A stretch of 8,192 nt of DNA from Geopsychrobacter sp. (GCA_030620915.1 JAUXIR010000052.1:1-8192); one strand, 5' to 3'. Shown: positions 1-7,200, counted from the first letter of the stretch. The notes: generated by a model from the sequence alone, not told the origin. Numbers and translations: made by a program.

Positions 1-1
1 T

Positions 2-163
2 CCCGAGGGTGGAATCGTTGAGAAGGAAGCAGCACTCAGCATAGCGAATGTTATGCTGATCTGTTCCTCCTGTAGCGAGGCGTCTCGGACTGGGATTCGT
101 ACCCTCGAAGATGGTAGCAGAGTTCGTTATTGCAAAAAATGTAACGAAATCGTAGATAAGTAA
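2..163 (+). CDS. rplX: Large-subunit ribosomal protein uL24 (L24), C-terminal part, 5' end outside window
   Basis: Only the last 53 codons are present, read in the frame that ends at TAA 161–163; the gene enters from upstream of the window. The fragment starts PEGGIVEKEA and continues into a small Cys4 zinc-ribbon-like tail: CSSC at fragment residues 21–24 and CKKC at residues 44–47, separated by a segment containing TGIRTLEDG. uL24 is an early-assembly protein that binds 23S rRNA near the tunnel exit. A zinc-ribbon tail is known in L24 of many bacteria, whereas E. coli L24 lacks the cysteines. The gene lies immediately before rplE, as is standard in spc operons. Zinc binding is inferred from the cysteine spacing. 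The missing N-terminal KOW domain cannot be judged here. Confidence 0.93.
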   Translation, partial: PEGGIVEKEAALSIANVMLICSSCSEASRTGIRTLEDGSRVRYCKKCNEIVDK

Positions 164-175
164 ACGGAGAGTTTG

Positions 176-715
176 ATGGCCAGGTTAAAGCAGGCATATC
201 AGCAGGAACAAGTTCCTGCGCTGATGAAAGAGTTCCAGTACCGGAACGTCATGGAAGTTCCTCGGATTGAGAAGGTTGTTCTCAATATGGGGCTGGGTGA
301 AGCAATTCAGAATCCAAAACTGCTCGAATCAGCAGTCGAGGAACTGGCTGCAATCACCGGTCAGAAAGCTGTAATAACCCGTGCCAAACGGTCTATTGCT
401 GGTTTTAAACTACGTGAAGAGATGCCGATTGGCACCTGCGTTACCCTGCGTCAGGACCGTGCCTGGGAGTTTCTCGATCGTCTGATTAACGTCGCTCTTC
501 CCCGAGTTCGTGACTTTAAGGGTATTTCAGGCAAAGCGTTTGATGGTCGTGGTAACTACACCATGGGCATCCGTGAACAGCTGATTTTTCCTGAGGTCGA
601 CATTGATACGATTGCCAAGGTCTCCGGGTTGAATATCACAATAGTAACGACAGCCAAGACCGATGAGGAAGGGCGCGCCCTCCTTGCTGGTATGGGCATG
701 CCGTTCCGGAAATAA
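176..715 (+). CDS. rplE: Large-subunit ribosomal protein uL5 (L5)
   Basis: The product is 179 residues, the usual bacterial L5 length. L5 binds 5S rRNA in the central protuberance of the 50S subunit and contacts P-site tRNA. Family landmarks are [16 protein letters not shown] at residues 28–43, [18 protein letters not shown] at about 69–86, RDFKGIS at 112–118 and [15 protein letters not shown] at about 127–141. I chose ATG 176 because GGAG at 166–169 lies 6 bases upstream and MARLKQAY is a typical N-terminus. A TTG one codon earlier (173) is possible but would sit too close to the ribosome-binding site. Only 12 bases separate it from the rplX stop. In E. coli this junction carries the S8 feedback site of the spc operon; I could not identify an equivalent fold by eye. 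Confidence 0.98.
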   Translation: MARLKQAYQQEQVPALMKEFQYRNVMEVPRIEKVVLNMGLGEAIQNPKLLESAVEELAAITGQKAVITRAKRSIAGFKLREEMPIGTCVTLRQDRAWEFLDRLINVALPRVRDFKGISGKAFDGRGNYTMGIREQLIFPEVDIDTIAKVSGLNITIVTTAKTDEEGRALLAGMGMPFRK

Positions 716-738
716 GTATAGGCTAGCGGAGGAAAGTT

Positions 739-924
739 GTGGCTAAGAAGTCGATGATCGCCAAGGCCAAACGGCCTAAGAAATTTCAGGTTCGCGAGTA
801 TAACCGTTGCCCTATCTGCGGCCGCCCGCGTGCTTATTATCGTAAGTTTGATATGTGCAGAATTTGTCTGCGGAAACTGGCCAACGAGGGGAAACTCCCT
901 GGTGTGGTCAAGTCCAGCTGGTAA
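739..924 (+). CDS. rpsN: Small-subunit ribosomal protein uS14, zinc-binding short (type Z) form
   Basis: This 61-residue protein is the short type-Z version of S14 rather than the roughly 100-residue cysteine-free form of E. coli. It carries a Cys4 zinc site: C24-x2-C27 (CPIC) and C40-x2-C43 (CRIC). The C-terminus ([15 protein letters not shown]) is the conserved tail that inserts into the 16S rRNA of the 30S head. The start is GTG 739 with GGAGGA at 728–733, 5 bases upstream. It follows rplE by 23 bases and precedes rpsH by 24, the canonical spc position. Zinc coordination is inferred from the family. Cysteine-free S14 paralogues elsewhere in a genome often serve as zinc-starvation replacements; none is visible in this window. 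Confidence 0.98.
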   Translation: MAKKSMIAKAKRPKKFQVREYNRCPICGRPRAYYRKFDMCRICLRKLANEGKLPGVVKSSW

Positions 925-948
925 CAGCGCTAAGAAGGAGCTCCACCC

Positions 949-1347
949 ATGTCAATGACCGATCCGATCGCGGATTTACTGACGCGTATCCGCAATGCCG
1001 GGATGGCCAGGCACGCCAAGCTTGATCTTCCCTCCAGCAACGTTAAGGTTGCAATCTGTGAAGTTCTCAAAGAGCAAGGCTATATCAAGAACTATAAGGC
1101 CATCTCTGATAACAAGCAGGGTGTACTGCGTGTTTATCTGAAATATGATGAAAATCAGACTCATGTCATTCATGAGATCAAGCGAGTTTCTAGCCCGGGT
1201 TGCCGTGTATATGTCGGTCAGGGTGAAATTCCTCGGGTCAAGAATGGCCATGGTTGTTCGATCCTTTCGACCTCGAAAGGGGTGCTGGATGATGTTGCAG
1301 CCCGCCGTGAACAGGTCGGTGGGGAAGTGATCTGTACCATCTGGTAA
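949..1347 (+). CDS. rpsH: Small-subunit ribosomal protein uS8 (S8)
   Basis: The product has 132 residues, matching the family. S8 is a primary 16S rRNA binder that organises the 30S platform and, in E. coli, represses the spc operon by binding its own mRNA. Visible hallmarks are the N-terminal [15 protein letters not shown] (residues 3–17), the S-S-N-V-K helix region (about 29–33), and the C-terminal signature STSKGVLDD at 107–115 followed by the GGEV strand. The ATG at 949 has AAGGAG at 935–940, 8 bases upstream. A second in-frame ATG two codons later (955) is less well spaced. The same AAGGAGCTYCACC stretch precedes rplF. Autoregulation here is inferred only by analogy with E. coli. Confidence 0.98.
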   Translation: MSMTDPIADLLTRIRNAGMARHAKLDLPSSNVKVAICEVLKEQGYIKNYKAISDNKQGVLRVYLKYDENQTHVIHEIKRVSSPGCRVYVGQGEIPRVKNGHGCSILSTSKGVLDDVAARREQVGGEVICTIW

Positions 1348-1381
1348 GCAGATTCTAGTAGAGAGCGTAAGGAGCTTCACC

Positions 1382-1918
1382 ATGTCAAGAATTGGAAAAC
1401 TTCCCGTTGCCATCCCTTCGGGGGTTAAGGTTTCACTTAACGGTAACGAGATCAGTATTCAGGGTGCAAAGGGTAGCCTGAAACAGCTGCTACCTGAGCG
1501 TATCATTATCGCTGTTGAGGCTGAACAGATTGTTGTTACTCGTCCCAGCGAAAGCAAGCAAGACAGTGCATTGCACGGTCTGACCCGCGCTCTGATCAAT
1601 AATATGGTTGTTGGTGTCAGCGATGGGTTTACCCGTGAGCTGGAAATCAATGGCGTCGGTTATCGCGCTGAACTTAGTGGTTCGGTGCTGACCTTAAGTC
1701 TTGGTTTTTCACATCCTGTTGTTTATGAAATCCCCAAGGGGATCGAGATTGTAGTCGAAAAGCAGACCCGTTTGACTGTCAAGGGTATTGATAAGCAATT
1801 GGTCGGTTCTACGGCCGCCAAGATTCGTTCCTTCCGTAAGCCTGAGCCTTACAAGGGTAAGGGCATTAAGTACGCTGAGGAGCGCATCCTGCGCAAAGCC
1901 GGTAAGACCGGTAAGTAA
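1382..1918 (+). CDS. rplF: Large-subunit ribosomal protein uL6 (L6)
   Basis: The 178-residue product has the standard L6 length and its two-domain duplicated fold. It binds 23S rRNA near the sarcin-ricin loop and factor-binding region of the 50S subunit. Sequence evidence is the N-terminus [12 protein letters not shown], the [12 protein letters not shown] stretch at about 65–76, the GVGYRAE motif at 91–97, and the C-terminal signature [11 protein letters not shown] at 154–164 followed by a basic tail. ATG 1382 has AAGGAG at 1369–1374, 7 bases upstream. The 34-base gap after rpsH contains no apparent terminator, which agrees with co-transcription. Confidence 0.99.
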   Translation: MSRIGKLPVAIPSGVKVSLNGNEISIQGAKGSLKQLLPERIIIAVEAEQIVVTRPSESKQDSALHGLTRALINNMVVGVSDGFTRELEINGVGYRAELSGSVLTLSLGFSHPVVYEIPKGIEIVVEKQTRLTVKGIDKQLVGSTAAKIRSFRKPEPYKGKGIKYAEERILRKAGKTGK

Positions 1919-1936
1919 TAGATAAGGAGTTTTGTC

Positions 1937-2305
1937 GTGAATGTTGCGCAGAATAGGCGACTCGCCCGGCTCAAGCGTCAGGCGCGTGTTCGGAAAAAAG
2001 TAACCGGTACTCCTGTGCGTCCGCGCCTTTCGGTCTACCGCAGTGCTGGCCATATCTATGCCCAGATTATTGAAGATACCAACGGCCATACCTTGGCTGC
2101 TGCTTCGACTCTGAGCAAGGAAATTGCTGGTTCACTGAAATCTAAAGGGAATGTCGAGGCCGCCAAGGCGGTTGGAACGGCTATCGCCAAACAGGCGCTG
2201 GCTAAAAATATCGACACAGTTGTTTTTGACCGTAACGGCTTTTTGTATCAGGGCCGCGTTCAAGCTCTGGCTGACGCTGCCCGCGAAGCCGGCCTGAAGC
2301 TCTAA
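1937..2305 (+). CDS. rplR: Large-subunit ribosomal protein uL18 (L18)
   Basis: This 122-residue protein is L18, a 5S rRNA binder that with L5 docks 5S rRNA in the central protuberance. It has the expected basic N-terminal extension (roughly residues 7–30, rich in R/K), the [18 protein letters not shown] strand region (about 28–45) and the conserved C-terminal segment [12 protein letters not shown] (97–108) followed by [12 protein letters not shown]. The start is GTG 1937, with AAGGAG at 1924–1929, 7 bases upstream. An ATG is not available near this position. It sits 18 bases after rplF and 12 bases before rpsE, consistent with close translational linkage. Confidence 0.98.
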   Translation: MNVAQNRRLARLKRQARVRKKVTGTPVRPRLSVYRSAGHIYAQIIEDTNGHTLAAASTLSKEIAGSLKSKGNVEAAKAVGTAIAKQALAKNIDTVVFDRNGFLYQGRVQALADAAREAGLKL

Positions 2306-2317
2306 GAGGAGAAGATC

Positions 2318-2800
2318 GTGCAACGTATCGATCCGAACGAGATGGAATTGACCGACAAGGTTATTCATATCAACCGAAATTCAAAGGTCGTTAAGGGTGG
2401 TCGTCGTTTCAGCTTCTCCGCACTGGTTGTTGTCGGTGATGGTGCTGGACGTGTCGGCTACGGACTTGGTAAAGCTAAAGAGGTTCCTGAGGCGATCCGT
2501 CAGGGTGTCGAGCAGGCTCGCAAGAGTCTGATTAATGTCCCCCTTGAAGGGACCTCAATCCCCTATGATGTGCTTGGTAAATTCGGCGCTGGCAGAGTTC
2601 TGCTCAAGCCTGCATCCGAAGGTACTGGTGTTATCGCTGGTGGAGCAGTTCGCCCCGTTCTGGAGGCTGTTGGTATTCACAACATCCTGACCAAGTGCCT
2701 GGGTTCAAACAACCCGCACAACGTGGTCAAGGCGACCTTTGAAGCTCTGAAAATGCTCAGAAGCCCGGCCGAGATTAGAGCTCGCCGTGGTCTGTCCTGA
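2318..2800 (+). CDS. rpsE: Small-subunit ribosomal protein uS5 (S5)
   Basis: The product has 160 residues. S5 lies at the mRNA entry side of the 30S subunit, binds 16S rRNA helices around the decoding region and influences translational accuracy. The double-stranded-RNA-binding domain is marked by [19 protein letters not shown] at about residues 24–42 and [14 protein letters not shown] at 47–60. The loop near residues 21–33 is where spectinomycin-resistance changes occur in other bacteria; it looks wild type here. The second domain has [15 protein letters not shown] at about 102–116. I chose GTG 2318 because GAGGAG at 2306–2311 is 6 bases upstream. An in-frame ATG at 2342 (codon 9) has no comparable site and would remove conserved N-terminal residues. 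Confidence 0.98.
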   Translation: MQRIDPNEMELTDKVIHINRNSKVVKGGRRFSFSALVVVGDGAGRVGYGLGKAKEVPEAIRQGVEQARKSLINVPLEGTSIPYDVLGKFGAGRVLLKPASEGTGVIAGGAVRPVLEAVGIHNILTKCLGSNNPHNVVKATFEALKMLRSPAEIRARRGLS

Positions 2801-2836
2801 GCCCGCCTGTTTAGGTGACTTGCAAGGAGACTGGCC

Positions 2837-3016
2837 ATGTCGGCTGAAGTGAAAGTAACCCTGAAGAAAAGTCCGATTGGACGCGCTGCCTATTTTGGCA
2901 AAGTGCTTAAAGGACTTGGCCTTAATAAACTGCAACAAACCGTCTGCCTTAAGGATACTCCTGAAATTCGTGGGATGATTCGCAAGGTAGAACACATGGT
3001 AGTTGTTGAAGACTGA
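2837..3016 (+). CDS. rpmD: Large-subunit ribosomal protein uL30 (L30)
   Basis: This short gene encodes 59 residues, the normal size for bacterial L30, a small protein bound to 23S rRNA on the 50S subunit. Translation from ATG 2837 gives [16 protein letters not shown], then [13 protein letters not shown] around residues 24–36, DTPEIRGMI at 40–48, and an end in VVVED before TGA 3014–3016. The K-S-P-I-G, G-L-G-L and D-T-P-x-x-R-G-M-I landmarks are characteristic. AAGGAGA at 2824–2830 provides the ribosome-binding site 6 bases upstream. The position between rpsE and rplO is the standard one in bacteria that keep rpmD; the gene is missing from some lineages. Confidence 0.96.
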   Translation: MSAEVKVTLKKSPIGRAAYFGKVLKGLGLNKLQQTVCLKDTPEIRGMIRKVEHMVVVED

Positions 3017-3036
3017 TTTTCGTAGAGGACTACACG

Positions 3037-3477
3037 ATGGATCTGAGTAATCTGCAACCGGCTCCCGGTTCAACAAAAAATAGAAAGCGCATTGGTCGTG
3101 GTCCTGGCTCCGGAACGGGTAAAACCTCCGGTAAGGGGCATAAAGGCCAGAATGCACGTAGTGGTGGTGGTGTTAAGCCTGGTTTTGAGGGTGGGCAAAT
3201 GCCTCTGCAGCGTCGTTTGCCAAAGCGTGGTTTTACCCCGCTGAGCCGCAAAGAATACGCTCTGGTTAATCTCGGCGATCTTGAGAGTTTTGATGCGGGC
3301 AGTACTGTCGGTCTGGAAGCGCTTTCAAACGCCGGGCTGGTAGGTCGACTCAAGGATGGCGTCAAGGTCCTTGCCTCAGGCGACTTTACTAAATCATTGA
3401 CCGTTCAAGCGCATAAATTCAGCAAATCAGCGGTAGCCAAGATCGAGGCTGCCGGTGGTAAAGTTGAGGTGATCTAA
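3037..3477 (+). CDS. rplO: Large-subunit ribosomal protein uL15 (L15)
   Basis: The 146-residue product is L15, a late-assembly 23S rRNA-binding protein. It has the long, unstructured Gly/Lys/Arg-rich N-terminal arm typical of the family (roughly residues 10–65; for example [20 protein letters not shown], then [16 protein letters not shown] and QRRLPKRGF). A globular C-terminal domain follows and ends in [15 protein letters not shown] 3037 is preceded by AGAGGA at 3024–3029, 7 bases upstream. The stop codon is followed after a single base by the secY start, and the last codons of rplO contain the secY ribosome-binding site. L15 and SecY production are therefore probably translationally coupled. 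Confidence 0.98.
   Translation: MDLSNLQPAPGSTKNRKRIGRGPGSGTGKTSGKGHKGQNARSGGGVKPGFEGGQMPLQRRLPKRGFTPLSRKEYALVNLGDLESFDAGSTVGLEALSNAGLVGRLKDGVKVLASGDFTKSLTVQAHKFSKSAVAKIEAAGGKVEVI
3466..3474 (+). promoter_or_regulatory. secY ribosome-binding site inside the end of rplO
   Basis: The nine bases GAGGTGATC lie within the final codons of rplO. They are an extended match to the 3' end of 16S rRNA (the anti-Shine-Dalgarno sequence GATCACCTC). The GTG start of secY at 3479 falls 9 bases after the GAGG core. This supports the GTG start and suggests that ribosomes finishing rplO help initiate secY. Confidence 0.75.
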
Positions 3478-3478
3478 C

Positions 3479-4789
3479 GTGTGGAATACGCTGCAGAATA
3501 TCATCGCCATTCCTGAACTGCGGCGCCGCATCCTTTTTACTCTGGGGATGCTTGCTGTATACCGTATCGGTTGTCATGTGCCGACCCCTGGTATTGATTC
3601 TCAGGTGCTGAGTAAGTTTTTTGAAGGCACAGAGGGGACCTTGCTCGGTATGGTCAGTGCCTTTACCGGTGGTGCCTTGGAGCGGATGACGGTTTTTGCC
3701 CTCGGGATTATGCCGTACATCAGTGCATCGATTATTCTGCAACTCCTCACGGTCGTCTTTGAACCAATCGAGAAACTCTCGAAAGAGGGTGAGCAGGGTA
3801 AGCGCAAAATCACTCAGTATACCCGTTACGGCACCATTGTGCTGGCGATTATACAGGGTGCCGGTATCGCTGTTGGTCTACAGACCATGACCGGCCCTGC
3901 CGGTGAGTTGGTTGTTCCGAATCCCGGCACAAGCTTTATCTTGATGACGATTCTAACCTTGACTGCCGGGACCGCATTTATTATGTGGCTGGGCGAGCAG
4001 GTTACCGAGCGTGGTATCGGAAACGGTATCTCTCTGATCATTTTTGCGGGAATCGTGGCAGGCACTCCTTCTGCGATCGTCAATTCACTTAGACTGCTTG
4101 ATACTGGTGCGATTACACCGGCTATCATGCTCTTTATTCTGTTGCTGATGATCTTTGTTGTCGCTGCGATCGTTTTCATGGAGAGCGCTAAGCGCCGTGT
4201 ACCGATTCACTATGCCAAGCGGGTTGTTGGCATGCGTAATATGGGCGGACAGGCGAGTTATCTCCCGCTGAAGATTAATATGAGTGGAGTCATTCCGCCA
4301 ATCTTCGCCAGCTCGATTATCATGTTCCCGGCAACGGTCGCAAACTTAATTGATGTGCCTTGGGTTCAATCCGTAGCTGCGGTGATGTCACCGGGTCACT
4401 GGATCTATAACCTTTTTTATGTTGCATTTATCGTCTTCTTTTGCTACTTCTACACGGCTGTGACCTTCAACCCGGTCAACGTGGCGGAAAATGTCAAGAA
4501 TCAGGGTGGTTTTATCCCTGGTATTCGACCTGGCAAAGAGACCGCTGATTACCTCGATACGGTGCTCGGACGCTTGACTTTTGCCGGTGCGATTTATATT
4601 TCAGCGGTTTGCGTATTGCCGACCTTCATGATCAGTAAGTTCAATGTTCCCTTCTTCTTCGGTGGGACATCGCTGCTGATAGTTGTTGGCGTCGGCATGG
4701 ACACGGCTTCTCAGATTGAGGCTCATCTGATATCGCGGTCTTATGAAGGTTTTATGAAGGGTGTGTCGCTCAAGGGGCGTCACGGCTGA
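3479..4789 (+). CDS. secY: Protein translocase channel subunit SecY
   Basis: SecY forms the protein-conducting channel of the SecYEG translocon in the inner membrane, working with SecA and membrane-bound ribosomes. The product has 436 residues, close to the 443 of E. coli. About ten hydrophobic membrane segments can be seen, near residues 18–32, 72–93, 117–136, 153–171, 182–200, 214–234, 269–290, 307–330, 366–383 and 396–412. The region MVSAFTGGALERMTVFALG (58–76) corresponds to the plug and second helix. LGEQVTERGIGNGISLI (171–187) is a SecY signature. The cytoplasmic loops contain SAKRRVPIHYAKR (236–248) and GIRPGKETADYLD (348–360), the latter holding the conserved SecA-contact arginine R350. 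The start is GTG 3479, one base after rplO. No truncation is seen. Confidence 0.99.
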   Translation: MWNTLQNIIAIPELRRRILFTLGMLAVYRIGCHVPTPGIDSQVLSKFFEGTEGTLLGMVSAFTGGALERMTVFALGIMPYISASIILQLLTVVFEPIEKLSKEGEQGKRKITQYTRYGTIVLAIIQGAGIAVGLQTMTGPAGELVVPNPGTSFILMTILTLTAGTAFIMWLGEQVTERGIGNGISLIIFAGIVAGTPSAIVNSLRLLDTGAITPAIMLFILLLMIFVVAAIVFMESAKRRVPIHYAKRVVGMRNMGGQASYLPLKINMSGVIPPIFASSIIMFPATVANLIDVPWVQSVAAVMSPGHWIYNLFYVAFIVFFCYFYTAVTFNPVNVAENVKNQGGFIPGIRPGKETADYLDTVLGRLTFAGAIYISAVCVLPTFMISKFNVPFFFGGTSLLIVVGVGMDTASQIEAHLISRSYEGFMKGVSLKGRHG

Positions 4790-4804
4790 TAAGGGTCTTT
4801 GACG

Positions 4805-5452
4805 ATGAAGTTGATTCTGCTCGGGCCTCCGGGGGCTGGTAAGGGAACTCAGGCTGCTCAAATTGTTGAGAGTTTCGGTATCCCGCAAATTTCGACCGGT
4901 GATATGTTGCGTGCTGCTGTGCGTGCGCAGACTCCGATGGGTCTTAAGGCGAAAGAAGCAATGGATGCGGGCGCACTGGTTACGGACGCGATTGTTATCG
5001 GGATCGTAAGTGAGCGACTGCAACAAGAAGACTGCGAGAAGGGCTTTATCTTGGATGGCTTCCCTCGCACGCTACCCCAGGCGGATGCCTTGGCGCTGAC
5101 CTTGTCGGGCCTTGGTAAGGACCTGGATGCTGTTGTCTCGCTTCAGGTTGAAACGACTGCGCTGGTAGAGCGCCTGACCGGTCGTCGCGCCTGTCGTGAT
5201 TGTTCACGCGGTTTCCACGTGAGCTTTGATCCTCCTGCTGCCGAAGGGATCTGCGACAGTTGTGGCGGCGAGCTTTTCCAGCGTGGTGATGATCAGGAAG
5301 AGACCATCCGCAATCGGATGGAGGTTTATCACCAGCAGACTGCGCCGCTTGAAGATTATTATCGTCAGTCAGGCTTGCTGAAGGTTGTCGATGGCATGGC
5401 ACCGATCGCCGCTGTCACGCAGCAGGTACTCGATATTTTAAAGGCGATCTGA
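4805..5452 (+). CDS. adk: Adenylate kinase, long form with zinc-type LID
   Basis: Adenylate kinase interconverts ATP + AMP and 2 ADP in the cytosol. The 215-residue product starts with the P-loop GPPGAGKGT (residues 7–15). It carries the AMP-binding region STGDMLRAAV (30–39), the DGFPRT motif (84–89) and the R-R arginines typical of the LID hinge near 127–128. The LID holds C130-x2-C133 and C150-x2-C153, the four-cysteine zinc version seen in many Gram-positive and some other bacteria. E. coli Adk has a non-zinc LID instead. ATG 4805 is chosen over an in-frame TTG at 4799 because MKLILLGPPGAG is the family N-terminus and AAGGG at 4791–4795 is suitably placed. The gene lies between secY and map as in many bacteria. 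Confidence 0.99.
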   Translation: MKLILLGPPGAGKGTQAAQIVESFGIPQISTGDMLRAAVRAQTPMGLKAKEAMDAGALVTDAIVIGIVSERLQQEDCEKGFILDGFPRTLPQADALALTLSGLGKDLDAVVSLQVETTALVERLTGRRACRDCSRGFHVSFDPPAAEGICDSCGGELFQRGDDQEETIRNRMEVYHQQTAPLEDYYRQSGLLKVVDGMAPIAAVTQQVLDILKAI

Positions 5453-5453
5453 A

Positions 5454-6200
5454 GTGATCGTTGTTAAGTCCTCAGCTGAACTGGAACGGATGCGTTGTTC
5501 CGGCAGAATGGTGGCTGAGGTTTTGGAGTCGATTCGAAGAAAAGTTGCTCCTGGTGTCACTACCCTTGAGCTGGATCGCTTTGCTGAAAATCAATGTAAG
5601 AAGTGGAAGGCTAAGCCTGCGTTTAAGGGTTATGGTGGCTTTCCATATACGCTCTGTGCGTCCCCCAATGACCGGGTTGTTCATGGATTTCCGAACTCTG
5701 AGCCATTGTTGGACGGAGATATCATCAGTATAGACTTTGGTCTTATCTATGATGGCTTTTACGGAGATTCGGCAGTGACGCTGGCGGTTGGTGAGATCGA
5801 CCCTGAGACACGTAAGCTGCTTGATGTAACCAGGCAGTCGCTTGAGGATGGAATTGCCGCAGCACTTGCCGGTGGCCGCCTGTCGGATATATCACAGGCT
5901 GTTCAGGCATGTGCCGAGGCGCAGGGTTATGGTGTTGTGCGTGAGTTTGTCGGGCATGGCATCGGCCGGGCTCTGCATGAAGATCCGCAGATTCCAAATT
6001 ACGGACCAGCCGGTCGCGGCCCGCAGCTCAAGCCGGGGATGACTCTGGCGATCGAGCCGATGATTAATTCTGGAACCCCTGCGGTCAAGGTTCTGGAGGA
6101 TGGCTGGACAGCCGTGACTCTTGACGGTGGCATGTCTGCTCATTTTGAGCACACTGTTGCGGTGACTGAGAACGGTCCGGAGATATTGACCAAACTTTAA
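5454..6200 (+). CDS. map: Type I methionine aminopeptidase
   Basis: This enzyme removes the initiator methionine from nascent proteins when the second residue is small, after deformylation and near the ribosome exit. The product has 248 residues, slightly shorter than the 264 of E. coli, with no N-terminal extension. All five metal ligands of the pita-bread fold can be assigned: D94 (in SIDFG), D105 (in GDSAVTL), H168 (in GHGIGR), E201 (in AIEPM) and E232 (in FEHTVAV). H77 and H175 match the substrate-binding histidines. The start is GTG 5454, one base after the adk stop; AAGG at 5441–5444 within the end of adk is the likely ribosome-binding site, so adk and map are probably coupled. Confidence 0.98.
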   Translation: MIVVKSSAELERMRCSGRMVAEVLESIRRKVAPGVTTLELDRFAENQCKKWKAKPAFKGYGGFPYTLCASPNDRVVHGFPNSEPLLDGDIISIDFGLIYDGFYGDSAVTLAVGEIDPETRKLLDVTRQSLEDGIAAALAGGRLSDISQAVQACAEAQGYGVVREFVGHGIGRALHEDPQIPNYGPAGRGPQLKPGMTLAIEPMINSGTPAVKVLEDGWTAVTLDGGMSAHFEHTVAVTENGPEILTKL

Positions 6201-6272
6201 GATGAACTACCATTGCTGCTTATATCGGTGGACTATGGTTGTAGTAACATGAACAAGGAAAAGGATCTCAGG

Positions 6273-6386
6273 ATGAAGGTTAGATCTTCAGTAAAGAAAA
6301 TCTGTGATAAGTGCAAAGTAGTTAAGCGAAAAGGGGTCGTGCGGATCATCTGCGAGAATCCCAAGCATAAGCAAAGACAGGGATAG
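6273..6386 (+). CDS. rpmJ: Large-subunit ribosomal protein bL36 (L36), zinc-binding form
   Basis: This 37-residue protein is L36, the smallest ribosomal protein, bound to 23S rRNA in the 50S subunit. It starts [14 protein letters not shown] and has the complete zinc set C11, C14, C27 and H32. It ends KQRQG before TAG 6384–6386, which is the normal length of the C+ form. ATG 6273 has AAGGA at 6261–6265, 7 bases upstream. An in-frame ATG at 6249 would add eight residues (MNKEKDLR) that are foreign to the family and has no ribosome-binding site, so it is not used. The upstream gap to map is 72 bases, the largest in the window, and lacks the infA gene that many bacteria carry here. Confidence 0.97.
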   Translation: MKVRSSVKKICDKCKVVKRKGVVRIICENPKHKQRQG

Positions 6387-6390
6387 ACCC

Positions 6391-6398
6391 TAGGAGGA
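6391..6398 (+). promoter_or_regulatory. Ribosome-binding site of rpsM (decides a TTG start)
   Basis: TAGGAGGA is a strong match to the Shine-Dalgarno consensus and ends 7 bases before TTG 6406. No ATG or GTG exists near the expected N-terminus of S13, so this site supports TTG as the true initiation codon. Confidence 0.75.
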
Positions 6399-6405
6399 CA
6401 GGAAA

Positions 6406-6774
6406 TTGGCACGTATTGCTGGAGTCGATTTACCACGCAACAAGCGCATCGAAGTGGCTATGACCTACGTTTATGGTGTCGGTCGTACCTCTTCGCAGAA
6501 GATTCTTTCATCTGCTGGCGTGGATCTGAATACCCGTACTGACGATCTGACGGAGGCCGAACTGGCTAAAATCCGTGAGATTGTTGATGCGGATTATCGA
6601 ATTGAAGGTGACCTCCGTCGTGAGGTGACCATGAATATCAAGCGGTTGATGGACTTGGGTTGCTATCGCGGCCTTCGTCATCGCAGAGGGCTGCCTTGTC
6701 GAGGTCAGAAGACCAAGACCAACGCCCGGACCCGTAAAGGGCCCAAGAAGACCGTTGCCGGTAAGAAAAAGTAA
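6406..6774 (+). CDS. rpsM: Small-subunit ribosomal protein uS13 (S13)
   Basis: The 122-residue product is S13, which sits in the 30S head, forms intersubunit bridges with L5 and contacts P-site tRNA through its C-terminal tail. It begins [15 protein letters not shown] and has the helix-two-turn-helix region around [14 protein letters not shown] (21–34). The family signature [16 protein letters not shown] lies at about 86–101, followed by [14 protein letters not shown] and a lysine-rich tail (103–122). The start is TTG 6406, unusual but supported by TAGGAGGA at 6391–6398 and by the perfect alignment of the N-terminus with the family. Only 19 bases separate it from rpmJ, leaving little room for an E. 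coli-style S4-binding leader. Confidence 0.98.
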   Translation: MARIAGVDLPRNKRIEVAMTYVYGVGRTSSQKILSSAGVDLNTRTDDLTEAELAKIREIVDADYRIEGDLRREVTMNIKRLMDLGCYRGLRHRRGLPCRGQKTKTNARTRKGPKKTVAGKKK

Positions 6775-6786
6775 GCGGGAGATACC

Positions 6787-7182
6787 ATGGCTAAGTCGGG
6801 TAAGAAAGTTGTCAGGAAGAGGGTCGAGAAAAAGAATATTGCACGCGGAGTTGTGCATATTCAGGCCACCTTCAATAATACCATTGTTACCATCTGTGAT
6901 CCTGCCGGCAACGTAATTGCCTGGTCGACATCAGGTACTAAAGGTTTCAAGGGCTCACGTAAAAGTACTCCTTTTGCTGCTCAGATGGCTGCTGAAGATG
7001 CAGCTCTCAAGGCAAAGGAGCATGGGATGAGGTCGGTCGAGGCTTATGTGAAGGGGCCAGGTAGTGGACGTGAGTCTGCCCTACGTGCTCTTTCACTGGC
7101 GGGTCTGACTGTGACCATGATTAAAGATGTTACCCCCATCCCCCACAACGGTTGTCGTCCGCCGAAGCGTCGTCGCGTTTAA
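6787..7182 (+). CDS. rpsK: Small-subunit ribosomal protein uS11 (S11)
   Basis: S11 lies on the 30S platform near the E-site and mRNA exit. The product has 131 residues. Characteristic elements are [18 protein letters not shown] (21–38), [26 protein letters not shown] (41–66), [15 protein letters not shown] (88–102) and the C-terminal [13 protein letters not shown] (119–131). N121-G122 corresponds to the Asn-Gly that is partly converted to isoaspartate in E. coli S11. ATG 6787 has GGGAGA at 6777–6782, directly after the rpsM stop. The gap is 12 bases. Nothing unusual was seen in the protein. Confidence 0.99.
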   Translation: MAKSGKKVVRKRVEKKNIARGVVHIQATFNNTIVTICDPAGNVIAWSTSGTKGFKGSRKSTPFAAQMAAEDAALKAKEHGMRSVEAYVKGPGSGRESALRALSLAGLTVTMIKDVTPIPHNGCRPPKRRRV

Positions 7183-7186
7183 GCGG

Positions 7187-7194
7187 TAAGGAGG
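7187..7194 (+). promoter_or_regulatory. Ribosome-binding site of rpsD (decides a TTG start)
   Basis: TAAGGAGG is complementary to the 16S rRNA 3' tail over eight bases and ends 6 bases before TTG 7201. It supports a TTG start for S4, for which no ATG is available at the conserved N-terminus. Confidence 0.78.
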
Positions 7195-7200
7195 AAGAAG

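Noticed and set aside
976..1413. 145-codon minus-strand open frame covering rpsH and the start of rplF.
   Set aside because: It is antisense to conserved ribosomal genes and its product has no recognisable domain; treated as a shadow frame.
2804..2817. Small hairpin CGCCT-GTTT-AGGTG after rpsE, as a terminator candidate.
   Set aside because: The stem is only five pairs including a G-U, there is no T-run, and rpmD follows at once with its own ribosome-binding site.
2705..3157. 150-codon minus-strand open frame over the end of rpsE, rpmD and the start of rplO.
   Set aside because: It crosses three conserved plus-strand genes and their ribosome-binding sites, with no recognisable product.
6213..6239. 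Possible promoter in the map–rpmJ gap: TTGCTG (6213–6218) and TATGGT (6234–6239).
   Set aside because: The spacing is 15 bases and both boxes match sigma-70 consensus poorly. The gap would be a sensible place for an alpha-operon promoter, but the sequence alone does not support a call.
6249..6272. Upstream in-frame ATG for rpmJ adding MNKEKDLR.
   Set aside because: There is no ribosome-binding site before 6249, the extra residues do not belong to the L36 family, and ATG 6273 has a well-spaced AAGGA.
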